In this document: one piece after another, positions 22,138-30,114 of the stretch
Layout of the letters: each line of letters starts with the position of its first letter
Numbering within the stretch: the stretch's first letter is position 1
Source: JAAYCI01 sp964370045
GTDB taxonomy: Bacteria > Bacillota > Clostridia > Oscillospirales > Ruminococcaceae
Assembly (NCBI GenBank): GCA_964370045.1
Contig: CAYJGZ010000020.1
Location: 1 to 33,582, forward strand
DNA length: 33,582 nt
Direction: 5' to 3'
Made by a program: the position numbers and the translations under genes
The notes under the pieces: generated by a model
Seen by the model: only the letters and a program-made list of their open reading frames with translations
Told to the model about the DNA's origin: nothing
Database searches by the model: none

Positions 22138-23583
22138 ATGCGATATAGCGAGCTGTTAAATGGTGTTGTGCACGATGGCACTATCCCCGAGGGCGTGGCT
22201 ACGAGTGTTGCGCAGGACAGCCGAAAGGTGCAAAGCGGCAGTGTGTTTGTGTGTGTGAAGGGCGAGACGTTCGACGGCCACGAGTACGCACAAAAGGCGC
22301 TGGATATGGGCGCAGGCATGGTTGTCACCCAAAGAAAGCTGGGGCTGAAAAATGAGGTTGTGGTGAAGGATAGCCGCAAGGCTTACTCACTGCTGTGCCA
22401 AAACTTTTTCGCTCGACCTGCGGATAAAATGACGCTGATAGGCGTTACGGGAACAAACGGCAAGACCACCGTGTCCACCGTGCTGTGGCAGGTGATGAAA
22501 AGCCTTGGGATAAAGTGCGGCCTTATAGGCACAAGCGTGTGCAAAATAGACGAGCTTTCGGTGCCGGCAAAGTTCACAACGCCCGAGGCGTGGGACTTGA
22601 ACGCACTGCTTGCGCAAATGCACAAGGCAGGCTGTACGCATGTGGTGATGGAGGCGAGCAGCCAGGCGCTTGCACAGGACAGGCTGTACGGTCTGCGCTT
22701 TGAGCTTGGGATATTTACAAACCTCACGCAGGACCACCTCGACTACCACGGCACAATGGAAAATTATTACAGAGCAAAAAAGATACTGCTGACACAGAGC
22801 GAAAACGTACTGATAAACCACGATGATGACGCAGGGCATCGCCTGCTAAGAGAGCTTGAGGATGGGGAGAAGTACAGCTTTTCGTTAGATGATAACTCTG
22901 CAAATTTTATGGCACGTAATATAGTCGAAAGGGCGGCGGATGTAAAGTTTGCCTTTTTGGGGGATGGCTTTTTGCACCCTGTAAAGTTTGGTATGCCGGG
23001 GGCGCACAATGTTTCAAATGCGCTTGCGGTGGCAGGGGCGGCGGTGATACTGGGGCAGGACGCAAAGCTTGTGGCAAATGCACTTGGGCAGGTGAAGGGC
23101 GTCAGCGGCCGCAGTGAGGTGCTATATAGCGGAGAGTTTACGGTAATACGTGACTTTGCGCACACAGGCGATGCGCTGGAGAAGCTACTGTCCTCCCTGC
23201 GGCCGCACGTGCAGGGAAAAATGATAGTGCTGTTCGGCTGTGCAGGGCAGAGGGATGCGGCAAAGCGCACGGCCATGGGCGAGGCTGCCACACAATATGC
23301 GGATGAGATATTTTTGACGGCGGACAACCCCCGAGAGGAAAGCGTGCAGGACACGATGAAGCAGTGTATCAGCCTGCTAAAAAGGCGCAAGAAAGCGTTT
23401 GCGGTAGAGCCACAGCGCAAAAAAGCGGTGCAGGATGCACTGAAAACGCTGAAAGAGCAGGACATGCTACTGCTGTGCGGCAAGGGGCACGAAAACTATC
23501 AGGTGATGGACGGCTACACGGTCTACTTAGATGAGAGCGAGATTGTGGCCGAGTGGCTTGTGCAAAATGGATTATTGAGGTAA
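22138..23583 (+). CDS. murE: UDP-N-acetylmuramoyl-tripeptide synthetase MurE, meso-DAP type
   Basis: MurE adds the third amino acid of the peptidoglycan stem peptide using ATP. The 481-residue product has the N-terminal UDP-binding domain ('VAQDSRKVQSGSVFVCVKGE'), the ATP loop 'GTNGKTT' at residues 105-111, 'TTPEAWDL', the 'NLTQDHLDYHGTMENY' region and 'NVSNALAV'. D396-N-P-R399 is the residue set typical of enzymes that select meso-diaminopimelate, whereas Lys-adding enzymes differ there. The ATG at 22138 has AAAGGGG seven bases upstream; a TTG two codons earlier is less well spaced. It follows ftsI as in many Firmicutes. Confidence 0.96.
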   Translation: MRYSELLNGVVHDGTIPEGVATSVAQDSRKVQSGSVFVCVKGETFDGHEYAQKALDMGAGMVVTQRKLGLKNEVVVKDSRKAYSLLCQNFFARPADKMTLIGVTGTNGKTTVSTVLWQVMKSLGIKCGLIGTSVCKIDELSVPAKFTTPEAWDLNALLAQMHKAGCTHVVMEASSQALAQDRLYGLRFELGIFTNLTQDHLDYHGTMENYYRAKKILLTQSENVLINHDDDAGHRLLRELEDGEKYSFSLDDNSANFMARNIVERAADVKFAFLGDGFLHPVKFGMPGAHNVSNALAVAGAAVILGQDAKLVANALGQVKGVSGRSEVLYSGEFTVIRDFAHTGDALEKLLSSLRPHVQGKMIVLFGCAGQRDAAKRTAMGEAATQYADEIFLTADNPREESVQDTMKQCISLLKRRKKAFAVEPQRKKAVQDALKTLKEQDMLLLCGKGHENYQVMDGYTVYLDESEIVAEWLVQNGLLR

Positions 23584-23733
23584 AATTAAGCTTTACGGAT
23601 AGAGCTATCGGGGTGAATTTCTGTGCTGAAAAATCAGGCACAGCTTTGTGAAAGTAAGCACTTTGTAAAAATACAAACCTGTGTGCAAATAGCGTGACAT
23701 GCCTGCACACAACAAAAAAGCGGGGTATTGCTC

Positions 23734-24906
23734 ATGAAAAAGAAGTTTGTCAAGTTTGTGTCGTTAATATGTGTGTTTGTGCTGTTTTTTCAGGTGATGC
23801 CGATGGCGGCAAGCGCACGCAGTATTGATGATGTCAAGGGTGAAATTGACGAAAAAATGCAGCTGCTGGACTCGTTGCAGGACAGCATCGCCGCAAATGA
23901 GGACAACAAAGAGGCGTACGAGGCGGCGCTACTTGAGTATGAGCAAAACTATGAGGAGCTTGTCCTGCTTATTGACGAGCAGGAGGTGCTCATAGCCGAG
24001 ACGGAGGACAAGCTCATAGCGGCGACGGATAGGCTGTCGGATGCGAACACACGCATACAGAGCAACCAAGACCTGTACGCACAGCGCCTGCGTGCTATAT
24101 ACGAGATGAACAGCACAAACTCCATGCTCACCACCCTGCTTGCGGTGGATGACTACGGCACTTATGTGCAGATAGCGGATGCACTCGGCCGTATTTCTCA
24201 GCATGATACCGAGATTTTGGAACAGCTTTCGGTGGAGACGGCGGAAATTCAGGACTCGGCGCTGGTATTGCAAACAACCATCGACGAGATGACGCAGGAG
24301 ATGCTTTCTCTTCAGGAAAACCGCCAGTGGGCGCTTGCCAAAATGGAGGAGATGACAGGGCTCATTGCGAGCGCAGAGTTTCAAATAAGCCAAAGCCAGG
24401 AGCAAAGTGCGGCTACCGAAGCGGAAATTGCGGCATTGCAAGCGGAGTATGCCGCCATCTTCCAGCAGCTGCAACAGCAGGGCAGCCAGTCTGGCGATGG
24501 CTCGGTGCGCTATGGCGGGCCTTTGAGCTGGCCTGTGCCGGGCTACTCCACCGTGAGCAGCTGGTACGGCGACCCCCGAAGCAACACGGGTAGCCACTAC
24601 GGTGTGGACATCCCTGCGCCGGATGGCACACCCATAGTGTCTGCGGCACCGGGCACGGTTATCACCTCCCAGTGGCACTACAGCTACGGCTGGTATGTGG
24701 TGGTGGACCACGGCGGCGGCCTGCGCACGCTGTACGCCCACTGCTACCAGCAGGGTGTCCCTGTGGGCTCCTACGTAAATATAGGCGATACCATAGCGCT
24801 TGTGGGCAACACGGGTCAAAGCTTTGGCTCTCACCTGCACATAGAGGTGCACGACAACGGCTCTCGCCAGGACCCGGCAGGTGCAAACTACCTTGGGATT
24901 TATTAG
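23734..24906 (+). CDS. Secreted M23 (LytM) peptidase with N-terminal coiled coil, EnvC-like architecture
   Basis: This is a 390-residue exported protein. A signal peptide occupies about residues 1-29 ('FVSLICVFVLFFQVMPMAASA', probable cut after ASA). A long coiled coil of Glu/Gln-rich heptads covers about 33-250. A Gln/Gly/Ser linker leads to the LytM domain (about 270-390). Zinc and catalytic residues are present: H288 and D292 in 'SHYGVD', H336 in 'LYAH', and H367/H369 in 'GSHLHIEV'. It should therefore be an active peptidoglycan endopeptidase, unlike EnvC itself, whose LytM site is degenerate and which activates amidases. ATG at 23734 has GGGG eight bases upstream. Its place between murE and murF is unusual and implies a septum-splitting or division-coupled role. 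Confidence 0.88.
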   Translation: MKKKFVKFVSLICVFVLFFQVMPMAASARSIDDVKGEIDEKMQLLDSLQDSIAANEDNKEAYEAALLEYEQNYEELVLLIDEQEVLIAETEDKLIAATDRLSDANTRIQSNQDLYAQRLRAIYEMNSTNSMLTTLLAVDDYGTYVQIADALGRISQHDTEILEQLSVETAEIQDSALVLQTTIDEMTQEMLSLQENRQWALAKMEEMTGLIASAEFQISQSQEQSAATEAEIAALQAEYAAIFQQLQQQGSQSGDGSVRYGGPLSWPVPGYSTVSSWYGDPRSNTGSHYGVDIPAPDGTPIVSAAPGTVITSQWHYSYGWYVVVDHGGGLRTLYAHCYQQGVPVGSYVNIGDTIALVGNTGQSFGSHLHIEVHDNGSRQDPAGANYLGIY

Positions 24907-24920
24907 GGTACGTTGACATT

Positions 24921-25004
24921 GTAGGGGCGACCCTGTGTGGTCGCCCGAATAACCCCTGCGGTTGCCATTGGATTGCATTGTGGGGCAAGGGCTCTGCTCT
25001 TGCC
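24921..25004. repeat. Double-hairpin intergenic repeat-like element between the M23 gene and murF
   Basis: GGGCGACC (24925-24932) pairs exactly with GGTCGCCC (24939-24946) over CTGTGT. GGCAAGGGC (24984-24992) pairs with GCTCTTGCC (24996-25004) over a TCT loop. The two halves start alike (ATTGTAGGGGC.. and ATTGTGGGGCA..), as if one unit had been duplicated and diverged. GGGCGACC-type hairpins of this look are, to my recollection, common dispersed repeats in gut Clostridia. No U-tract follows, so termination is unlikely. Confidence 0.6.
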
Positions 25005-25052
25005 GACAGACCCTTGCGGCTGATTTAATCAAAAATTTTGGAGGTGAAAATA

Positions 25053-26432
25053 TTGCAGGAAGTGTCCGCACGGGTTCTTTTCAAAGGCATTTGTCCTGCG
25101 GTATCCGAAAAAATCACCATTACCTCGGTGGTGACGGACAGCAGGCAGGTGTGCGAGGGGTGCCTGTTTGTTGCCATAAAGGGCGAGAGGGTAGACGGGC
25201 ACAGCTTTGCGGCGGCGGCGTACGAAAATGGGGCGGCGCTGGTGATGGGCGAGCGAGCCGTGCAGGGCGTGCCGCCCGACAGAATGATAGTAGTACCGGA
25301 CATATTAGATGCGATGATTTGCCTTGGGGGCAACTACCGCTCGTTGTTTTCGCCCGTTGTGCTGGGTGTCACGGGCAGTGTGGGCAAAACCACCACAAAG
25401 GAATTTTGTGCGGCGGTATTTTCCGCATTTGGGCAGACGCTAAAGACAATCGGCAACCAAAACAATGAAATAGGCCTGCCCAAAACGCTGTTTTGCATGG
25501 ATGAGGGCACACACTATGCCGTGGTAGAGATGGGTATGCAGGGGCTTGGCGAAATAAGAAAGCTCACACTTGCCGCACGCCCCGATGCCGCAATAATCAC
25601 AAAAATAGGCAGGGCGCACATAGAGCAGCTGGGCAGCGTGGAAAATGTCCTGCGTGCGAAGATGGAGATAGCCGAGGGTGTTAAGCAGGGCGGTGCGCTC
25701 GTGCTGAACGGCGATGATGCAATGCTGTGCGGCGCAAAAATACCGGGGCATGTACGGCCTGTTTACGCAGGCATCCAAAACAGCGAGTGCGAGGTGCTGG
25801 CACAAAATATTGTAAGCTGTGACGGCGGTATGAAATTTGAAATAATGGATAAGCAGTTTGGCGAAGTGCAGGCGTTTATACCGACACTTGGCCGACACAA
25901 TGTACAAAATGCACTGCTTGCGTACACGGCGGCCACGCGCCTTGGGCTGAACGCACAAAAGGCGGCAAAGGCGCTGAGCGAGTTTCTTCCGCCGCAAAAC
26001 CGCCAGCAGCTTGCGCAGGTGGGTGGCGTTACGCTGATAGAGGACTACTACAACGCAGGCCCCGACTCCATGCAGGCCGCCCTAAATATGCTGGGCGAAA
26101 TGCAGGTGAAGGGCGAGCGAATTGCGGTGCTGGGCGACATGCTGGAGCTTGGCGATGTGGCACAAAAGGCGCACAGCGAGATGGGCGAGTGCGTGGCAAA
26201 TGCAGGCGTGAGCCTGCTGCTCACAGTGGGGGAGCTTGCGAAAAACATAGCGCAGGCGGCGGCAGAGCAGGGGACTGAAGTGCACTGCTTTGAGCACAAT
26301 ACGCAGGCGGCAGAGTTTTTGTGCGGGCGGGCAAAGAGCGGAGATGTCGTTTTGCTCAAGGCGAGCAGGGGCATGAAGTTCGAGCAAATAGCCGAGGGTT
26401 TCACACAGCGCTTCGGTGAAGCACAGGTATAA
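25053..26432 (+). CDS. murF: UDP-N-acetylmuramoyl-tripeptide-D-alanyl-D-alanine ligase MurF
   Basis: MurF joins D-Ala-D-Ala to the UDP-muramoyl tripeptide, the last cytoplasmic step before lipid linkage. The 459-residue product has the N-terminal domain ('VVTDSRQVCEGCLFVAIKGERVDGHSFA'), the ATP loop 'GSVGKTT' at residues 108-114, 'TIGNQNNEIGLPKTL', 'VVEMGMQGLGEIRKL' and 'NAGPDSMQAALNML' in the C-terminal domain. The start is TTG at 25053 with GGAGG eight bases upstream; an in-frame TTG at 25038 overlaps that site and is rejected. It is one of the few cluster genes here with a standard GGAGG site. Confidence 0.95.
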   Translation: MQEVSARVLFKGICPAVSEKITITSVVTDSRQVCEGCLFVAIKGERVDGHSFAAAAYENGAALVMGERAVQGVPPDRMIVVPDILDAMICLGGNYRSLFSPVVLGVTGSVGKTTTKEFCAAVFSAFGQTLKTIGNQNNEIGLPKTLFCMDEGTHYAVVEMGMQGLGEIRKLTLAARPDAAIITKIGRAHIEQLGSVENVLRAKMEIAEGVKQGGALVLNGDDAMLCGAKIPGHVRPVYAGIQNSECEVLAQNIVSCDGGMKFEIMDKQFGEVQAFIPTLGRHNVQNALLAYTAATRLGLNAQKAAKALSEFLPPQNRQQLAQVGGVTLIEDYYNAGPDSMQAALNMLGEMQVKGERIAVLGDMLELGDVAQKAHSEMGECVANAGVSLLLTVGELAKNIAQAAAEQGTEVHCFEHNTQAAEFLCGRAKSGDVVLLKASRGMKFEQIAEGFTQRFGEAQV

Positions 26433-26528
26433 GATGTAGGAAAAAGCCTGCATCTGTTAAGGCTGAAAAGTGGCTTTGTTTTAATAGAAAAATACAGCGT
26501 GCAGGGCGTAAGCGTTTTGTGCGCCAAA
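26433..26528. other. murF-mraY intergenic leader with hairpin
   Basis: GATGTAGG and CCTGCATC pair, with one G-U contact, over AAAAAG immediately after the murF stop (about 26434-26455). A weaker AGGC/GCTT pairing and a T-rich stretch follow. A partial transcription attenuator is possible. No promoter is clear. Confidence 0.4.
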
Positions 26529-26538
26529 GGGGGATTTT

Positions 26539-27543
26539 GTGGAGAGGTATGCGCTAATTATAGCGGCGGTTGTGTCGCTTGTGGTGACAGCGGTGAGCGG
26601 GTTTGTGATTGTTCCGCTTTTGCGCAGGCTAAAGTTTGGCCAGACAATTAAAGAAGTAGGCCCTACGTGGCACAAGGGCAAGCAGGGAACGCCCACCATG
26701 GGCGGATTTATGTTTGTGATAGGCAGCTGCCTTGGGGTGCTAATGGCATATCCCTTTATTGCGGCGGCCGTCAGCCAGACGGATATGGGCGGCTTTGAGC
26801 TGATGGTACTGGGCATCATCACCGCACTTTGCTTTGGTGCAATAGGCTTTGTGGACGACTACCTAAAGGTGGTGCGCAAGCAAAACCTTGGCCTGCGTGC
26901 GAGGGTGAAAATTATATTCCAAAGCCTTGTGGCAATAAGCTTTTTGTCCGGATTGCACCTGATGGGAAGGCTATCCACGCTTGTGCGCCTGCCGTTTTTG
27001 GATGTGGTAGACTTTTCGTGGAGCTTTTACCCCATTGCGTTTTTGCTTATTCTGCTCATAGTGAATGCGGTGAACCTCACCGACGGCCTCGACGGGCTGT
27101 GCTCCAGCGTGACGCTGTGGGTGATGTGCGGCTTTTTAATGCTGCTTACGCTTTTTGGGCGCTACCACCTAAGCATATGGGCGGCATCGCTTGCAGGCGG
27201 ATGCGTGGGCTTTTTGCTGTGGAATTTTTACCCCGCTAAAATTTTCATGGGTGACACGGGAAGTATGTTCTTAGGCGGTGCGGTCGTGGCGATAGGCTTT
27301 TGCATGGGGCGGCCGGACATCATGATAATACTCAGCACGGTGTATATTATTGAGGCGCTGAGCGTGATGATGCAGGTGAGCTACTTCAAGCTGACAAAGG
27401 GCAAGCGCATATTCAAGATGACACCCATACACCATCACTTTGAGATGATGGGCTGGAACGAGATGCAGGTGGGTGCACTTTTTAACTTTGTAACGCTTAT
27501 TTGTGTGGTGCTTAGCTACATATACTCGTATGTGCTGGGGTAG
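26539..27543 (+). CDS. mraY: Phospho-N-acetylmuramoyl-pentapeptide-transferase MraY
   Basis: MraY transfers phospho-MurNAc-pentapeptide to undecaprenyl phosphate, forming lipid I at the inner membrane face. The 334-residue product is polytopic, with about ten hydrophobic segments. The catalytic and nucleotide motifs are present: 'GPTWHKGKQGTPTMGG' near residue 43, 'GFVDDYLKV' near 104, 'NAVNLTDGLDGL' near 176, 'FMGDTGSMFLG' near 237 and the HHH motif 'PIHHHFEMMGW' near 296. The GTG start at 26539 has GGGGG five bases upstream. ftsW follows directly; the usual murD between them is missing. Confidence 0.97.
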   Translation: MERYALIIAAVVSLVVTAVSGFVIVPLLRRLKFGQTIKEVGPTWHKGKQGTPTMGGFMFVIGSCLGVLMAYPFIAAAVSQTDMGGFELMVLGIITALCFGAIGFVDDYLKVVRKQNLGLRARVKIIFQSLVAISFLSGLHLMGRLSTLVRLPFLDVVDFSWSFYPIAFLLILLIVNAVNLTDGLDGLCSSVTLWVMCGFLMLLTLFGRYHLSIWAASLAGGCVGFLLWNFYPAKIFMGDTGSMFLGGAVVAIGFCMGRPDIMIILSTVYIIEALSVMMQVSYFKLTKGKRIFKMTPIHHHFEMMGWNEMQVGALFNFVTLICVVLSYIYSYVLG

Positions 27544-27608
27544 GCTGAAAACCGCGGATTGAACACTTGTGCCGGCGCTATCAAAATAAAAAAAGGGGGG
27601 GTGAAAAT

Positions 27609-28877
27609 ATGGCCACGTACAGCGAACACAAGCAGGCGATGCAAAACGCCGCAATGCAGGCGCAGGAGCGCAAAAAGCCTAAAAAAAGGTTTCGCTTTGG
27701 CTATATTGACATTCCCCTTTTAACTATTGTGTTCATCATTCTGCTTTTTGGGCTGGTGATGCTTTTTTCTGCCTCCTATCCCAGCGGGCACATCCGCAGG
27801 GGCGACAGCTATGCCTTCATAGAAAATCAAATCACCTACGTTATTTTGGGGCTTGCAGGCATGGCAGCCGCCACAATATTCGACTATCGCATCCTGAAAA
27901 AATTCGCATGGCCGCTTATGGTGCTCACCTTTATATTGCTCACTGTGGTGCTGTTTATGGCGGAAAAGAACGGCGCAAAACGCTGGATTTGGATAAATCA
28001 GGCGAGTGAGCAGGGCTTTCAGCCGAGTGAAATTGCAAAGTTTGCGCTTATTTTGGTGTTTGCCAAAATGATACACTCAAACCGAAACAGAATGAACACC
28101 TTTAAGTACGGCTTTGCGCCGTTTATGCTGGTTTTAGGCTCTATGGCGCTTCTTTTGGTTTTGGAGCCGCACCTGTCCTGCACCATACTTATTATAGGCA
28201 TAGGCCTGTCCATGATGTTTACGGGTGGCGCATCGCTGAAATGGTTTGGGCTGTCCATACTGCTTGTGGTGGGGCTGGTGGTGCTGGTGGTCACGCAGTT
28301 TCCCGAGCTTGTGCCATCCTATGCGTACGAGCGCATCGCCACCTGGCAGGACCCATTTTCCGTGCCCGCAAGCGAATCCCATCAAACAATACAAAGCCTT
28401 ATTGCGGTGGGTAGCGGCGGCGTGACGGGCAAGGGCATAGGCCAAAGTGTGCAAAAGTTTCTTTACCTGCCCGAGGTGTACAACGACTACATCTTTGCGG
28501 TGGTGTGCGAGGAGCTGGGGCTTATAGGTGCGCTTGTGGTTATCGGTTTGTTTTTGGCACTGCTTGTGCGCTGTGTCATCATTGCGGTGCATGCGGAGGA
28601 TAAGTTCGGTTCCATGCTGGTGGTGGGCATTGCGGTGCAGATAACCCTTCAGGTGATGCTACACATCGCAGTGAACCTAAACGCAATCCCCTCCACCGGA
28701 ATAAGTATGCCGTTTTTTAGCTACGGTGGTACGTCGCTCACCATGCTGATGGGTCAGATAGGCATTGTGCTGTCCGTCTCAAGGCGTTCAAGAAGCAAGA
28801 ACGAGGCTATGTTGCCACAAAGCGCACAGGACAGTCCGCCACAGCAGGGTGTTCCGCTTGCGCAGGAGGTGGGATGA
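27609..28877 (+). CDS. ftsW: Septal peptidoglycan polymerase FtsW (SEDS family)
   Basis: FtsW is the SEDS glycosyltransferase that polymerises lipid II at the septum with its class B PBP partner. The 422-residue product has a 35-residue charged N-terminus and about ten membrane segments. SEDS hallmarks are visible: 'GAKRWIW', 'FQPSEIAKFALI', 'LEPHLSCTILI', the long outer loop 'YAYERIATWQDPFSVPASESHQTIQSL', 'SGGVTGKGIGQSVQK', 'YNDYIFAVVCEELGL' and 'IPSTGISMPFFSYGGTS'. ATG at 27609 has seven G (27595-27601) seven bases upstream. SpoVE or RodA are alternatives by sequence; location favours FtsW. The stop overlaps the murG start. Confidence 0.95.
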   Translation: MATYSEHKQAMQNAAMQAQERKKPKKRFRFGYIDIPLLTIVFIILLFGLVMLFSASYPSGHIRRGDSYAFIENQITYVILGLAGMAAATIFDYRILKKFAWPLMVLTFILLTVVLFMAEKNGAKRWIWINQASEQGFQPSEIAKFALILVFAKMIHSNRNRMNTFKYGFAPFMLVLGSMALLLVLEPHLSCTILIIGIGLSMMFTGGASLKWFGLSILLVVGLVVLVVTQFPELVPSYAYERIATWQDPFSVPASESHQTIQSLIAVGSGGVTGKGIGQSVQKFLYLPEVYNDYIFAVVCEELGLIGALVVIGLFLALLVRCVIIAVHAEDKFGSMLVVGIAVQITLQVMLHIAVNLNAIPSTGISMPFFSYGGTSLTMLMGQIGIVLSVSRRSRSKNEAMLPQSAQDSPPQQGVPLAQEVG

Positions 28878-30004
28878 TGTCACAGGAAATGAGAGTGCTG
28901 ATTGCGGCAGGCGGCACAGCAGGGCACATAAACCCTGCGCTTGCCATTGCGCAGGGAATAAAAGAGCGCTGGCCGCACGCAGAGATACACTTTGCAGGCA
29001 GGAAATCGGGCATGGAATATCGCCTTGTCACGGCGGTGGGCTATCCGTTTCACCACATAGAGGTGAGGGGAATACAGCGTAGCTTTTCGCCCAAAAGCAT
29101 CCTGCGAAACTTTGGTGCGGCGTGGCATTTGGCGTTTGCGCCTGCCGCAGTGAGCCGCATACTAAAGCAGGTGAAGCCCACCTTGGTGATAGGCGCAGGC
29201 GGATATGTGAGCGGCCCTATTGTGCGTGGTGCGGCCAAAAAGGGCATTCCCACCGCAATCCACGAGCAAAACGCCTACCCCGGCATGACAAACCGCATTT
29301 TGGCAAAGCAGGTGGACCTTGTAATGGCGCCCAGCCAAGGCGCTGTGCAGAGGCTTGGCAACCCCGGCAAGACGTATGTTGTGGGAAATCCTGTGAGGCA
29401 GGAGTTTTCGGTGCGCAATCGTGCGGCGGACCGCGCGGCACTAAGCGCAAAAGACCGTGTTGTGATACTTAGCTACGGCGGTAGCAACGGCGCACAGCGT
29501 GTGAACGAGGAGATAGCAAAGCTTGCGGCGTGGCACACAAAAAACCGCAACTTTCTGCACATTCACGCCACGGGTAGCATAGAAAAAGAGGCGTTTGCGG
29601 CTTTAAGCAAAGAGCTTTGCATAGAGGGCGACAGCCACCTGATAGTGCAGGAGTACATAAACGATATGCCGCTGTATTTAAGCGCCGCAGACCTTGTGAT
29701 ATGCAGGGCAGGTGCGCTGACGCTGGCGGAGCTTGCCATGGTGGGGCGTGCGGCGGTGCTCATCCCCTCGCCCAATGTTGCGGCGAACCACCAGTATTTT
29801 AATGCGATGGAGTTCAGCGATGCAAAGGCGGCGCTGGTATTTGAGGAAAAGGAGCTTTTGCAGGACACGCTGATAAAAGCGGTGCAAGAACTTACCCAAA
29901 CACCCGAGCGCCTAAAAGAGATGGGCGAGTGCGCAAAAACGCTCGCAAGGCCGAATGCGATTAGTGACATTGTGGACTTGCTTGCGGAGCTTGTGCAAGA
30001 GTAG
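28877..30004 (+). CDS. murG: Lipid II synthase MurG
   Basis: MurG adds GlcNAc to lipid I on the cytoplasmic face of the membrane. The 375-residue product has the first G loop 'AAGGTAGHINPALAIA' at about residues 9-24, the acceptor-side 'VIGAGGYVSGPIVRGA' and 'IHEQNAYPGMTNRIL'. The C-terminal donor site contains 'SYGGSNGAQRVNE', 'VQEYINDMPLYLSAADLVICRAGALTLAELA' and 'IPSPNVAANHQYFNA'. Two adjacent ATGs (28874 and 28877) both follow GGAGG at 28865-28869; 28877 gives the better seven-base spacing and is used here. It overlaps the ftsW stop. murC or murB, often nearby, are not present. Confidence 0.96.
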   Translation: MSQEMRVLIAAGGTAGHINPALAIAQGIKERWPHAEIHFAGRKSGMEYRLVTAVGYPFHHIEVRGIQRSFSPKSILRNFGAAWHLAFAPAAVSRILKQVKPTLVIGAGGYVSGPIVRGAAKKGIPTAIHEQNAYPGMTNRILAKQVDLVMAPSQGAVQRLGNPGKTYVVGNPVRQEFSVRNRAADRAALSAKDRVVILSYGGSNGAQRVNEEIAKLAAWHTKNRNFLHIHATGSIEKEAFAALSKELCIEGDSHLIVQEYINDMPLYLSAADLVICRAGALTLAELAMVGRAAVLIPSPNVAANHQYFNAMEFSDAKAALVFEEKELLQDTLIKAVQELTQTPERLKEMGECAKTLARPNAISDIVDLLAELVQE

Positions 30005-30034
30005 TGCACTTGTGCCCGATGAATGTGGGAGAGT

Positions 30035-30074
30035 GGATATGCCAAAAAACTAAATCATCGCATTTGCCCACACC
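30035..30074 (+). repeat. Interspersed element copy B (40-bp core)
   Basis: GGATATG...CCCACACC is identical to copy A at 34 of 40 positions without gaps. It begins 31 bases after the murG stop and ends 40 bases before the ftsQ start. The left extension seen in copies A and D is not recognisable here, although CGATGA (30018) and TCATCG (30055) form a comparable dyad. Confidence 0.8.
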
Positions 30075-30114
30075 CAATGTAGGCATTGCAAAAAAAAGGG
30101 GGGTGGCGGCAGGC

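Noticed and set aside
21261..22379. A 372-residue open frame antisense to ftsI and murE
   Set aside because: It is Ser/Thr-rich shadow sequence caused by codon bias of the sense genes. It spans a gene boundary and has no motif.
30004..30114. FtsQ start at 30004 overlapping murG
   Set aside because: The added residues translate repeat copy B. A G-run ribosome binding site precedes the ATG at 30115.
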